Source: Planctomycetota bacterium (GTDB taxonomy: Bacteria; Planctomycetota; Phycisphaerae; UBA1845). From it: a stretch of 6,607 bases of DNA. The notes beneath the pieces were generated by a model, which worked only from the letters and a program-made list of their open reading frames with translations, was not told where the DNA came from and did not search any database. The translations under genes and the position numbers were made by a program. The DNA is taken from the NCBI GenBank assembly GCA_024277835.1, contig JAJRUK010000142.1, positions 1 through 6,607 on the forward strand, given 5' to 3'. Shown piece after piece: positions 1-5,303 of this stretch. How positions within the stretch are numbered: the first letter of the stretch is position 1; the number at the start of each line of letters is the position of its first letter.

Positions 1-1
1 G

Positions 2-472
2 ACCGAAGTCGCCATCCGTTTGGCGAAGAGGTTTTCGATCGCGCTGCCGGATGATCGCGCCCAGACATTCGCCGACATGCTCCCAACGTGGACACCGTTT
101 CCAGATACCAACGACGCCCTCACTCGTCTCAAGAAAAAGTACAAACTCGGAGTGCTGTCGAACGTAGATCGCGACCTGTTCAACGGAACCGCAAAGCACT
201 TCCCTATCACGTTCGATTTCATCGTCACCGCCCAAGACGTCGGCAGCTATAAGCCGGGTCCCGGACACTTCGCAAGACTCTTCGACCAGCACGCACCCCG
301 AGAAGAGACCCTCCACGTCGCCCAGAGTCTTTTCCACGACGGCGCACCCGCACGAGACCTCGACCTTGCGTTCGTCTGGATCAATCGGTACAACGATTCT
401 AGCATCGAGGCGATACCGATGGTGGCTGAGTTCTATGACCTGAAATCTTTCGCAGAGAAAGCCTGCGAGTGA
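2..472 (+). CDS. HAD-superfamily hydrolase (haloacid dehalogenase type II-like), 5' end missing
   Basis: The reading frame is open to the left edge, so the start and N-terminus, including the DxD nucleophile motif, lie outside; 156 residues are visible. The TTG at base 20 is probably an internal Leu. Counting from base 2, visible HAD motifs are motif II VLSNVDRDLF (Ser53, Asn54), motif III GSYKPGPGHF (Lys84) and motif IV HVAQSLFHD (Asp113), followed by the strand FVWINRYN. The layout matches the C-terminal Rossmann half of the type II dehalogenase-like branch, whose members are usually about 220-240 residues. Aligned on the motif IV Asp, the Ser and Asn of the SSNAWD signature in true L-2-haloacid dehalogenases are Gln and Leu here. 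A phosphatase or other small-molecule HAD activity is therefore more likely than dehalogenation. The substrate is unknown; the protein is probably cytoplasmic. The next gene starts 31 nt downstream on the same strand. Confidence 0.85.
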   Translation, partial: TEVAIRLAKRFSIALPDDRAQTFADMLPTWTPFPDTNDALTRLKKKYKLGVLSNVDRDLFNGTAKHFPITFDFIVTAQDVGSYKPGPGHFARLFDQHAPREETLHVAQSLFHDGAPARDLDLAFVWINRYNDSSIEAIPMVAEFYDLKSFAEKACE

Positions 473-503
473 TTCGTCGTAGAGTCTAGCGAAAAGATGA
501 GGC

Positions 504-782
504 ATGAGAAAAGTGACATCAACAATCGAAGAGCAGTTTCCCAAAGGAACCCCCGTCCGGGTGATTCAAACGACTCGTCGGCGAGAAGCTTCCTATGAAG
601 CGGAAAGCGTCGGCGTTGTCGAAGCATGGGAAGATCGTCCGACCGGAAGCTGGTACGCCCACGGAAAAAATGACAAGCTCTGGCTAAGGCGACTCAAACT
701 AACGAAAGCGGACGGCGAAGTCACACTTCTGGTTATCGACGACGCGACCACCATTGCTAAACTTGAACCGGCTAATGGATAG
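504..782 (+). CDS. Small conserved-looking hypothetical protein (92 aa)
   Basis: I do not recognise a named family. The product is soluble, with no signal peptide or membrane segment, and rich in charged residues. Its core alternates short beta-prone stretches: GTPVRVIQTT (15-24), SVGVVEAWED (36-45), the motif PTGSWYAHGKNDKLWL (47-62), RRLKLTKADGEVTLLVID (63-80) and a tail TTIAKLEPANG. The VRVIQ, VGVVEAW and LRRLKL strands suggest a small SH3-like or OB-like beta barrel, and the GSWYAHG turn looks like a conserved signature; the fold is inference. The start is ATG; no convincing Shine-Dalgarno sequence precedes it (GAGG ends only one base before the ATG). It follows the HAD gene after 31 nt and is probably cotranscribed with it. 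Its stop codon lies 14 nt from the end of the convergent dockerin-like gene. Codon use looks normal for the window, which supports real coding. Confidence 0.7.
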   Translation: MRKVTSTIEEQFPKGTPVRVIQTTRRREASYEAESVGVVEAWEDRPTGSWYAHGKNDKLWLRRLKLTKADGEVTLLVIDDATTIAKLEPANG

Positions 783-783
783 G

Positions 784-811
784 GGTTCTCGCCTCTCTAA
801 GGGCAGGAACC
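784..811. terminator. Imperfect hairpin at a convergent gene junction, possible bidirectional terminator
   Basis: GGTTC (784-788) pairs with GAACC (807-811). After a wobble pair and one mismatch, GCC (791-793) pairs with GGC (802-804), leaving a short loop around 795-800. It covers the whole 14-nt gap between the two convergent genes and the last bases of the gene on the minus strand. Neither side has a U-run, so it does not fit a classical intrinsic terminator. A second GAACC at 765-769 could pair with the same GGTTC as an alternative stem. Confidence 0.3.
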
Positions 812-3382
812 AGATGCGGTCGGTAAGGCGGATTGGTTCCACGCGTCAAAAGCGCCAGCGCCGTTGAGAAGATTGATCTCTTCCAATACATCCAAGGGCG
901 TGATGCGATTGCTCCGATCAATGTCGCCGCTTGCCAGATCAAACGGCAACTCCACCAACCCATCAAGCGTGGCCATGATCCACAAGACGTCGATCGAGTC
1001 TGCGACGGCGTCTGCGTTGACGTTGCCTGGGTGCGAAACAAACTCGCCCCGCGTAACGAACCCAAAACCATCCGTGTAAGCAATCAGCGTCACCGACCCG
1101 GGCGTGATGGGTCGTTCTAAAAAGAGCGTCGTCGTTCCCCCCGGACCGGGGATCAAGTCTACGATCGCGTTTACCGGCGTGCCACCTGAAGATTCGCAAA
1201 CCGTCCAGCACTCCGCGCGGTCTGCTTCGTCTGGCGTCTCTGCGCTGAAGACGATATCGCCTTCTGGCGCGTTCGCATCGTCAGGCGGATGAGGCCTGCG
1301 AGCGTCAACGACGTCCGGCGCCGGATTCACCCATCGGACTGCTCCCACCGGACACGGACAGCTCGGCGGGGGAGCTTCGCCGCACGGTGCGGAAATCTCG
1401 ACGCGATACCGACCCCGCGTTTCCTCTGTTTTCGCCGCAACCAAAAGGTAATAAAGATCGCCAACGGTTAAATCACTCACGCACAGTTGCGAATTCTCAG
1501 ATACGAATCCGCATCCAATTTCGGTGTTGTCGTTGCATCCGATCGGCGTGAGTGTGCTGCATGCGGTTTCATCGGATGCAGGGTTGCCGACGGCGAAGAG
1601 TCGCACCAGCGAGTCCGTCGCCGGTGAGGCGCTTTGACACGTTCGGATTCTCACGGAGGTCTCCGTGGCCAGGAATTTGTACCAGACGGTTCCGAGTCCG
1701 CGCGCCCCCGGTGCTTCCTCGTGGCAGCAAAACCCGGGGTCGCTAACATTTTCGGTGGCATGTACACCGTCACTTTCGAGGCTATCCGGAACAGAAAGCA
1801 GGCGCGCACCTTCAAGATCAACCGTCGGAGCGCATTCATCGTTCGACGGCGGAATCGCACAAACGCTCGCGGTCGCGATCGCACAGATTTGATCCCACTC
1901 GATATCGCAGCAGAAATCCTGTAGCGGAATGGCGCAAACCGCTCGGCAGCAGAACGGGTCGGCACACCCAACCGACTGATGAGGGAGCGTGCATGTCTCG
2001 TCGCTGGCAACACAAACAAACTCGCATTGGATTGCAGGGTCGTCGCAGTACGTTCCCTGCGACCACGACACACCATTCACAGCGCACTGGTTTTCTGTCA
2101 GATCGGCGCAAACTCCGTCAGCCCCACAACACGCCGCAACACCGCAAGGCGGATCGAACGGCATCGACGAACACAAATCGCCTTCACGCCAGCCCGGAAG
2201 CAGTGTTGAACCGCGTGGTGGATACGGGCAATTCATTTCCGCGACATCCCGACAAACAGCCTCACCGCTTTCGTCCGTGACAAACATGTCGCAACATGCC
2301 CCCGTCGGTGCATCCCCGTCGCAGATAAGGGATATTTCTAGCGCCCCTCCCGCAGAAAAGCCTGGCAAGTCGGTCCGTTCCCATCCCGCTTCGTTCAAAA
2401 CCGCGTACTGCTCGTCCGTCATGCCGGCGGGGATCGGTTTGCGAACCACGTTCGTACGGATAAAGTTCGCGTCCGTTTGTATGGTCACCCACAGTTGGCC
2501 CGAGACGGGGACCGGAGGGTCAAAGGCTTTTCGTGCGATCTGACTGCGGTTCGTCGATGCTCCGTACGTAAACGCGGAATTGGCGGCGACGTCTCCGGGC
2601 AATCCGAAGTTCGTTTCGTCCGTCAGACGCAGGTCAATATCGATCGGACCCGTCCCGCGAACAGACACCTCATACGCACGTAGTTGGCAATCTCCCACGC
2701 TGAGTAGCAGGTCTTCCGCAATCCGAGTCCCAGCCTCCATCGCAATTCCGGCGATAGCGCTGCCCGCGGCGTGATACGGGCGGAACGTCGATTGGCAATT
2801 CCCTCGAGCGTAGATTTCGGCGCTAAGTCCGCCCCATGATGAAAACGGAAACGCGCCACCAAGCGTCGCCGAGCAACCATGCACCGGATCGCCGTAAGAA
2901 AAGTTTGTGTATCCGACAAGGGCCGGGCTGCCCCCAACCCATCCCGCTCCGCTTCGGTCGAACTTGAGTCCGATCCAAAACCTCGCGGGAAGAGGAATGA
3001 TGATGTCGATCGGGACCGCAAACGAGACCGTGTGAATCCCCTCGTCAGGTAACTCGGTGAAACCGAGCGTACCGGGAATCACCTGACCGCCCATCCGCGG
3101 GCAGGCGTCATACAACGCATGCTCCACGCCGAACGCTCCGCTTCCACTTCCGTCGGCGTTACCGCTGACGACAAAGGAGTAGCGACTCAGCTCGCACCCT
3201 TCCGCACCGGTCATCAGAATGTCATCCGCGACCACAAACCCCGGTACGGCGGCGAATGACTCTTGCCCCGTCGTGTTCGAGTAAACGAGGCGCTCCCCGG
3301 CGATCGCACGTGGCGCGCCCGTCACGATCGCCAAAAAGCCAAGCGCGATTCGTATTACGATGTGATGTTCAACCCGCTTCAA
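797..3382 (-). CDS. Large secreted Cys-rich multidomain protein with C-terminal dockerin-like module (861 aa)
   Basis: An exported protein of unknown role. Residues 1-28 form a signal peptide: basic start MKR, hydrophobic stretch about 8-22, cleavage likely after the AIA at 26-28. About 30-196 and 197-355 are two related beta-rich domains; compare VADDILMTGAEGCELSRYSF (51-70) with IAEDLLLSVGDCQLRAYEV (221-239). About 359-453 carries two Cys repeats beginning GACC and AACC. About 456-508 is a Cys module containing ADPFCC and CCDIEWDQIC. About 513-667 resembles the NDEC...VWYKF...CNDN...YYLLV module, a PPC-like beta-sandwich. 677-784 is an uncharacterised linker domain. 785-843 holds a dockerin type I-like pair of calcium loops: the first uses Asn787, Asn789, Asp791 and Asp798, the second Asp820, Asp822 and Asp831. 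The protein ends WNQSALPTASGSCP without LPxTG or PEP-CTERM. The start is TTG at 3382, since no earlier start codon is in frame, a G-rich stretch lies 9 nt upstream, and it gives an intact signal peptide. No catalytic motif is visible. Adhesion, a surface layer or an extracellular scaffold are possible roles; none is demonstrated. Confidence 0.88.
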   Translation of the reverse strand: MKRVEHHIVIRIALGFLAIVTGAPRAIAGERLVYSNTTGQESFAAVPGFVVADDILMTGAEGCELSRYSFVVSGNADGSGSGAFGVEHALYDACPRMGGQVIPGTLGFTELPDEGIHTVSFAVPIDIIIPLPARFWIGLKFDRSGAGWVGGSPALVGYTNFSYGDPVHGCSATLGGAFPFSSWGGLSAEIYARGNCQSTFRPYHAAGSAIAGIAMEAGTRIAEDLLLSVGDCQLRAYEVSVRGTGPIDIDLRLTDETNFGLPGDVAANSAFTYGASTNRSQIARKAFDPPVPVSGQLWVTIQTDANFIRTNVVRKPIPAGMTDEQYAVLNEAGWERTDLPGFSAGGALEISLICDGDAPTGACCDMFVTDESGEAVCRDVAEMNCPYPPRGSTLLPGWREGDLCSSMPFDPPCGVAACCGADGVCADLTENQCAVNGVSWSQGTYCDDPAIQCEFVCVASDETCTLPHQSVGCADPFCCRAVCAIPLQDFCCDIEWDQICAIATASVCAIPPSNDECAPTVDLEGARLLSVPDSLESDGVHATENVSDPGFCCHEEAPGARGLGTVWYKFLATETSVRIRTCQSASPATDSLVRLFAVGNPASDETACSTLTPIGCNDNTEIGCGFVSENSQLCVSDLTVGDLYYLLVAAKTEETRGRYRVEISAPCGEAPPPSCPCPVGAVRWVNPAPDVVDARRPHPPDDANAPEGDIVFSAETPDEADRAECWTVCESSGGTPVNAIVDLIPGPGGTTTLFLERPITPGSVTLIAYTDGFGFVTRGEFVSHPGNVNADAVADSIDVLWIMATLDGLVELPFDLASGDIDRSNRITPLDVLEEINLLNGAGAFDAWNQSALPTASGSCP

Positions 3383-3491
3383 CGATCTACGCCCCCGTTG
3401 GCTTGCACAATGCGATGAAAGGGCGATTCGGTGCGCAATACGAAATCGCGATCAAGCGTTTCCCTGCACCACTCCAGCCCGCGACCCACCC

Positions 3492-3497
3492 ATTGTA
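3492..3497 (-). promoter_or_regulatory. Candidate -10 box upstream of the secreted protein gene
   Basis: On the minus strand the sequence reads AAGCTACAATGGG, with TACAAT matching the -10 consensus at five of six bases. It would start transcription near 3485 and give a leader of about 100 nt before the TTG codon. No good -35 hexamer lies at 16-18 nt; a TTGAAT is 22 nt upstream, which is too far. The same ten bases AAGCTACAAT occur directly upstream of the alpha/beta hydrolase gene. Confidence 0.3.
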
Positions 3498-3535
3498 GCT
3501 TATCGAACCGTTGATCCCGATTCAACCCGACTGGA

Positions 3536-3554
3536 CGATCGGAAACGCCGATCG
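3536..3554 (-). terminator. Perfect 7-bp hairpin downstream of lpxA
   Basis: CGATCGG (3536-3542) and CCGATCG (3548-3554) are exact inverted repeats around a 5-nt loop. The hairpin lies 64 nt beyond the lpxA stop codon and upstream of the candidate promoter of the next gene on the same strand, where a terminator would be expected. There is no T-run after it on the minus strand, so intrinsic termination is uncertain. Confidence 0.35.
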
Positions 3555-3618
3555 GTATTTAGATGGACAAGAACGTACACGACGTGGACGCGGGCGGTCG
3601 CGCTTTGTGCGCAATCGC

Positions 3619-4416
3619 CTATTCCGACCGTCCCCGCGACATTCCAGCCAATCCCCGCTTGCTTGTCTCTTTCACGAACGCCAGAATCTTGTGCTCGACC
3701 TCAGATTTCGCGATCTCTTGGAGCTGATGAACACCTGATTCAAACGAACCACCTCCCCGCTCGAACAAAACGCGATAAGCATTGCGAATCTGCTCCAATG
3801 CGCTTTGGTCGAGACTTGACCGGCGAACCCCAACGCGATTGATCCCCGCAATCTTGCCCGTCGAGTCGATCATCGCGAACGGCACGACGTCCATCGGGAC
3901 GCGCGCGTTCCCGCGAACCATCGCCAGCTCGCCGATTCGCACAAACTGATGCACGCCCGTTCCACCGCCAAGCGTACAGCGATCGCCAATGGTCACATGC
4001 CCCGCCAGCATCGCGTTATTGATCAGCGTGACGTGATTGCCCACCGTGCAGTTATGCGCAACGTGACTCCCGCCGAGCAGAAAACAATCTTCACCAACCA
4101 CCGTTGTGGTCTCGGGCGTGGTCCCCCGATGAATCGATACATTCTCACGAAGAATCGTGCGCCGACCGATTCGGCAAAACGTTCGCTCGCCCGCATACTT
4201 CGTATCCTGCGGTTCGTGGCCAACGATGACATGGGGATGGAGCACGCAGTCGTCACCGATCTCCGTCCACCCGGTTACATAAACCCCTTGATACAGCTTG
4301 CATCCGCGACCAATCGTCACGTCCCCGTCGATCACGCAAAACGGTCCGATCGAAACGTCCGCGCCAAGTTCCGCCTTTGCGTTAACAATCGCTGTAGGAT
4401 GTATCGAAGTGCTCAT
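3619..4416 (-). CDS. lpxA: Acyl-ACP--UDP-N-acetylglucosamine O-acyltransferase LpxA
   Basis: LpxA catalyses the first step of lipid A synthesis, moving a 3-hydroxyacyl chain from acyl carrier protein to the 3-OH of UDP-GlcNAc in the cytoplasm; the active enzyme is a homotrimer. The 265-residue product has the usual family length. It opens with IHPTAIV and shows left-handed beta-helix hexapeptide repeats through about residue 190, then a C-terminal helical domain (about 195-265). The catalytic His of GSHVAHNCTVGN is His121 (E. coli His125). His118, His140 (LAGH) and His156 (VHQF) match E. coli His122, His144 and His160, and Arg199 lies at the E. coli Arg204 position. Gly169 aligns with E. coli Gly173, the acyl-chain ruler position, suggesting a longer rather than C10 chain (inference). 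I chose the ATG at 4416 over an in-frame GTG at 4425 because GGTGA lies 5 nt before it and the product then starts as relatives do. The gene follows the glycosylase gene by 20 nt, so they are probably cotranscribed. Confidence 0.95.
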   Translation of the reverse strand: MSTSIHPTAIVNAKAELGADVSIGPFCVIDGDVTIGRGCKLYQGVYVTGWTEIGDDCVLHPHVIVGHEPQDTKYAGERTFCRIGRRTILRENVSIHRGTTPETTTVVGEDCFLLGGSHVAHNCTVGNHVTLINNAMLAGHVTIGDRCTLGGGTGVHQFVRIGELAMVRGNARVPMDVVPFAMIDSTGKIAGINRVGVRRSSLDQSALEQIRNAYRVLFERGGGSFESGVHQLQEIAKSEVEHKILAFVKETSKRGLAGMSRGRSE

Positions 4417-4421
4417 GAGTG

Positions 4422-4426
4422 TCACC
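4422..4426 (-). promoter_or_regulatory. Shine-Dalgarno site deciding the lpxA start
   Basis: GGTGA on the minus strand lies 5 nt before the ATG at 4416. The upstream GTG at 4425 lies inside this site and has no comparable site of its own, so the ATG is preferred. Confidence 0.5.
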
Positions 4427-4436
4427 AGGTAGCGTG

Positions 4437-5201
4437 TTAACCCGACCGCTTAACTAGGCCAAGCGCTGCCATGACCATCTGCAAGTCGTCCCACGTCTTT
4501 TTCTTCTCACCCGGACTCCGCAGCAGGTACGCAGGGTGATACGTCGGCATGAGCGGGATCGCTTTCCCGCTTCCCGGTTCACCTGAGATAAAATAATCAT
4601 GAAACCGCCCGCGTAGTTTTCCAATCGAAAGCCCCGTGTGAAGCAGCGTCTTCGCAGCCGGCGCACCCAGTGCAACGATGATCTCCGGTTCGATAATCGA
4701 AAGTTGCTCCCGCAAGTAATCGCCACACGCAAGAATCTCGTCCGCCATCGGATCACGATTTCCGGGAGGCCTGCATTTCAGCACGTTGCAGATATACACT
4801 TCCTCGCGCGAAGTCCCCATCGCGTCGATCATCTTCGTCAGCAGCTGCCCCGCCTTCCCGACAAACGCAAGCCCCTGTTTGTCCTCTTCATAACCCGGCG
4901 CTTCGCCAACGAACACCAGCCGAGCGTCGGAGTTGCCCTGCCCGAACACAGTCTGCGCCCGCGTCTCGCTAAGTCCGCATCGCCGACACCCCTTCACGCG
5001 AGTTTCATCAATGACCGAAAGAAGCGCCGACTTCTCCGAAGATCCCCCGGAAGCCTTGACGCCAGCAAGGACAGGCGTCTTATGCTCTGGCGTCGCCGGT
5101 GCAGCGACCAAACCCATCGGCACAGACCGTAGCCCCAGCAGTCGATCGCCTGCGAGCTGCTGCCGAAGGGCACGCCGTACGCTGTGAGATGTCGAAACCA
5201 T
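4437..5201 (-). CDS. Family 4 uracil-DNA glycosylase (4Fe-4S)
   Basis: The enzyme removes uracil from DNA to begin base excision repair, in the cytoplasm. The 254-residue product has all hallmarks of family 4 (UDGa, the phage SPO1 polymerase-related group). The four presumed Fe-S ligands are Cys72 and Cys75 (GCRRCGL), Cys143 (VLKCRPPGNRDP) and Cys159 (ILACGDYL). Active-site motif 1 is GEAPGYEEDKQGLAFVGKAG (99-118), with Leu-Ala in place of the more usual residue-Pro before Phe. Motif 2 is the catalytic-loop HPAYLLR (222-228). Residues 1-60 hold a basic helix (RQQLAGDRLLGL) and a low-complexity linker, a common extension in bacterial members. I chose the ATG at 5201 because GCGGAG lies 6 nt before it; an in-frame TTG at 5237 would add 12 residues (ending ENR) and is less likely. 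It is the first gene of a two-gene unit with lpxA and is divergent from the alpha/beta hydrolase gene. Confidence 0.95.
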   Translation of the reverse strand: MVSTSHSVRRALRQQLAGDRLLGLRSVPMGLVAAPATPEHKTPVLAGVKASGGSSEKSALLSVIDETRVKGCRRCGLSETRAQTVFGQGNSDARLVFVGEAPGYEEDKQGLAFVGKAGQLLTKMIDAMGTSREEVYICNVLKCRPPGNRDPMADEILACGDYLREQLSIIEPEIIVALGAPAAKTLLHTGLSIGKLRGRFHDYFISGEPGSGKAIPLMPTYHPAYLLRSPGEKKKTWDDLQMVMAALGLVKRSG

Positions 5202-5207
5202 CCTGTT

Positions 5208-5213
5208 CTCCGC
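5208..5213 (-). promoter_or_regulatory. Shine-Dalgarno site deciding the glycosylase start
   Basis: GCGGAG on the minus strand is followed by six bases and then the ATG at 5201. This fixes the start against the upstream TTG at 5237. Confidence 0.6.
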
Positions 5214-5260
5214 CTTCCAGCCAACCCCGACCTCCAACGAACCGCCGGATCAACGCATGC

Positions 5261-5289
5261 ATCATCGCGTGAACCGATGGAAGTTTCAA
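5261..5289 (-). promoter_or_regulatory. Candidate promoter of the glycosylase-lpxA unit
   Basis: On the minus strand TTGAAA (5284-5289; five of six to the -35 consensus) is followed after exactly 17 nt by GATGAT (5261-5266; four of six to the -10 consensus). This would place the start of transcription near 5254, about 50 nt upstream of the ATG. It overlaps the candidate promoter of the divergent hydrolase gene, so the two may compete. Confidence 0.35.
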
Positions 5290-5291
5290 GC

Positions 5292-5297
5292 TACAAT
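5292..5297 (+). promoter_or_regulatory. Candidate -10 box of the alpha/beta hydrolase gene, possibly leaderless
   Basis: TACAAT ends six bases before the ATG at 5304, so transcription would begin at or next to the start codon. A weak -35 (GTGAAC, 5269-5274; three of six) lies 17 nt upstream. No Shine-Dalgarno sequence precedes the ATG, which agrees with a leaderless transcript. Confidence 0.35.
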
Positions 5298-5303
5298 CCC
5301 GTC

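Noticed and set aside
834..840. Second stem GGAACCA (806-812) with TGGTTCC (834-840)
   Set aside because: It lies inside coding sequence with a 21-nt loop; a 7-bp match of this kind is easily fortuitous.
833..3498. Many open frames on the plus strand and in other minus frames across the secreted protein gene, up to 184 codons
   Set aside because: They lie opposite or inside an 861-codon frame with a signal peptide and coherent domains. Their translations are Arg-, Ser- and His-rich with no recognisable motif.
3595..3630. CGGTCG/CGACCG inverted repeat across the lpxA stop codon
   Set aside because: The stem is only 6 bp with a 24-nt loop and no U-run; the hairpin at 3536-3554 is a better terminator candidate.
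3949..4440. 163-codon plus-strand frame opposite lpxA
   Set aside because: It is the complement of a gene with all LpxA catalytic residues; the translation is basic and featureless.
4638..5132. 164-codon plus-strand frame opposite the glycosylase gene
   Set aside because: It is the shadow of a confident family 4 glycosylase and has no ribosome site or domain signal.
5184..5303. N-terminal extension of the hydrolase to the GTG at 5184
   Set aside because: It would overlap the start of the divergent glycosylase gene. The extra 40 residues resemble translated non-coding DNA, and the fold begins at the ATG at 5304.
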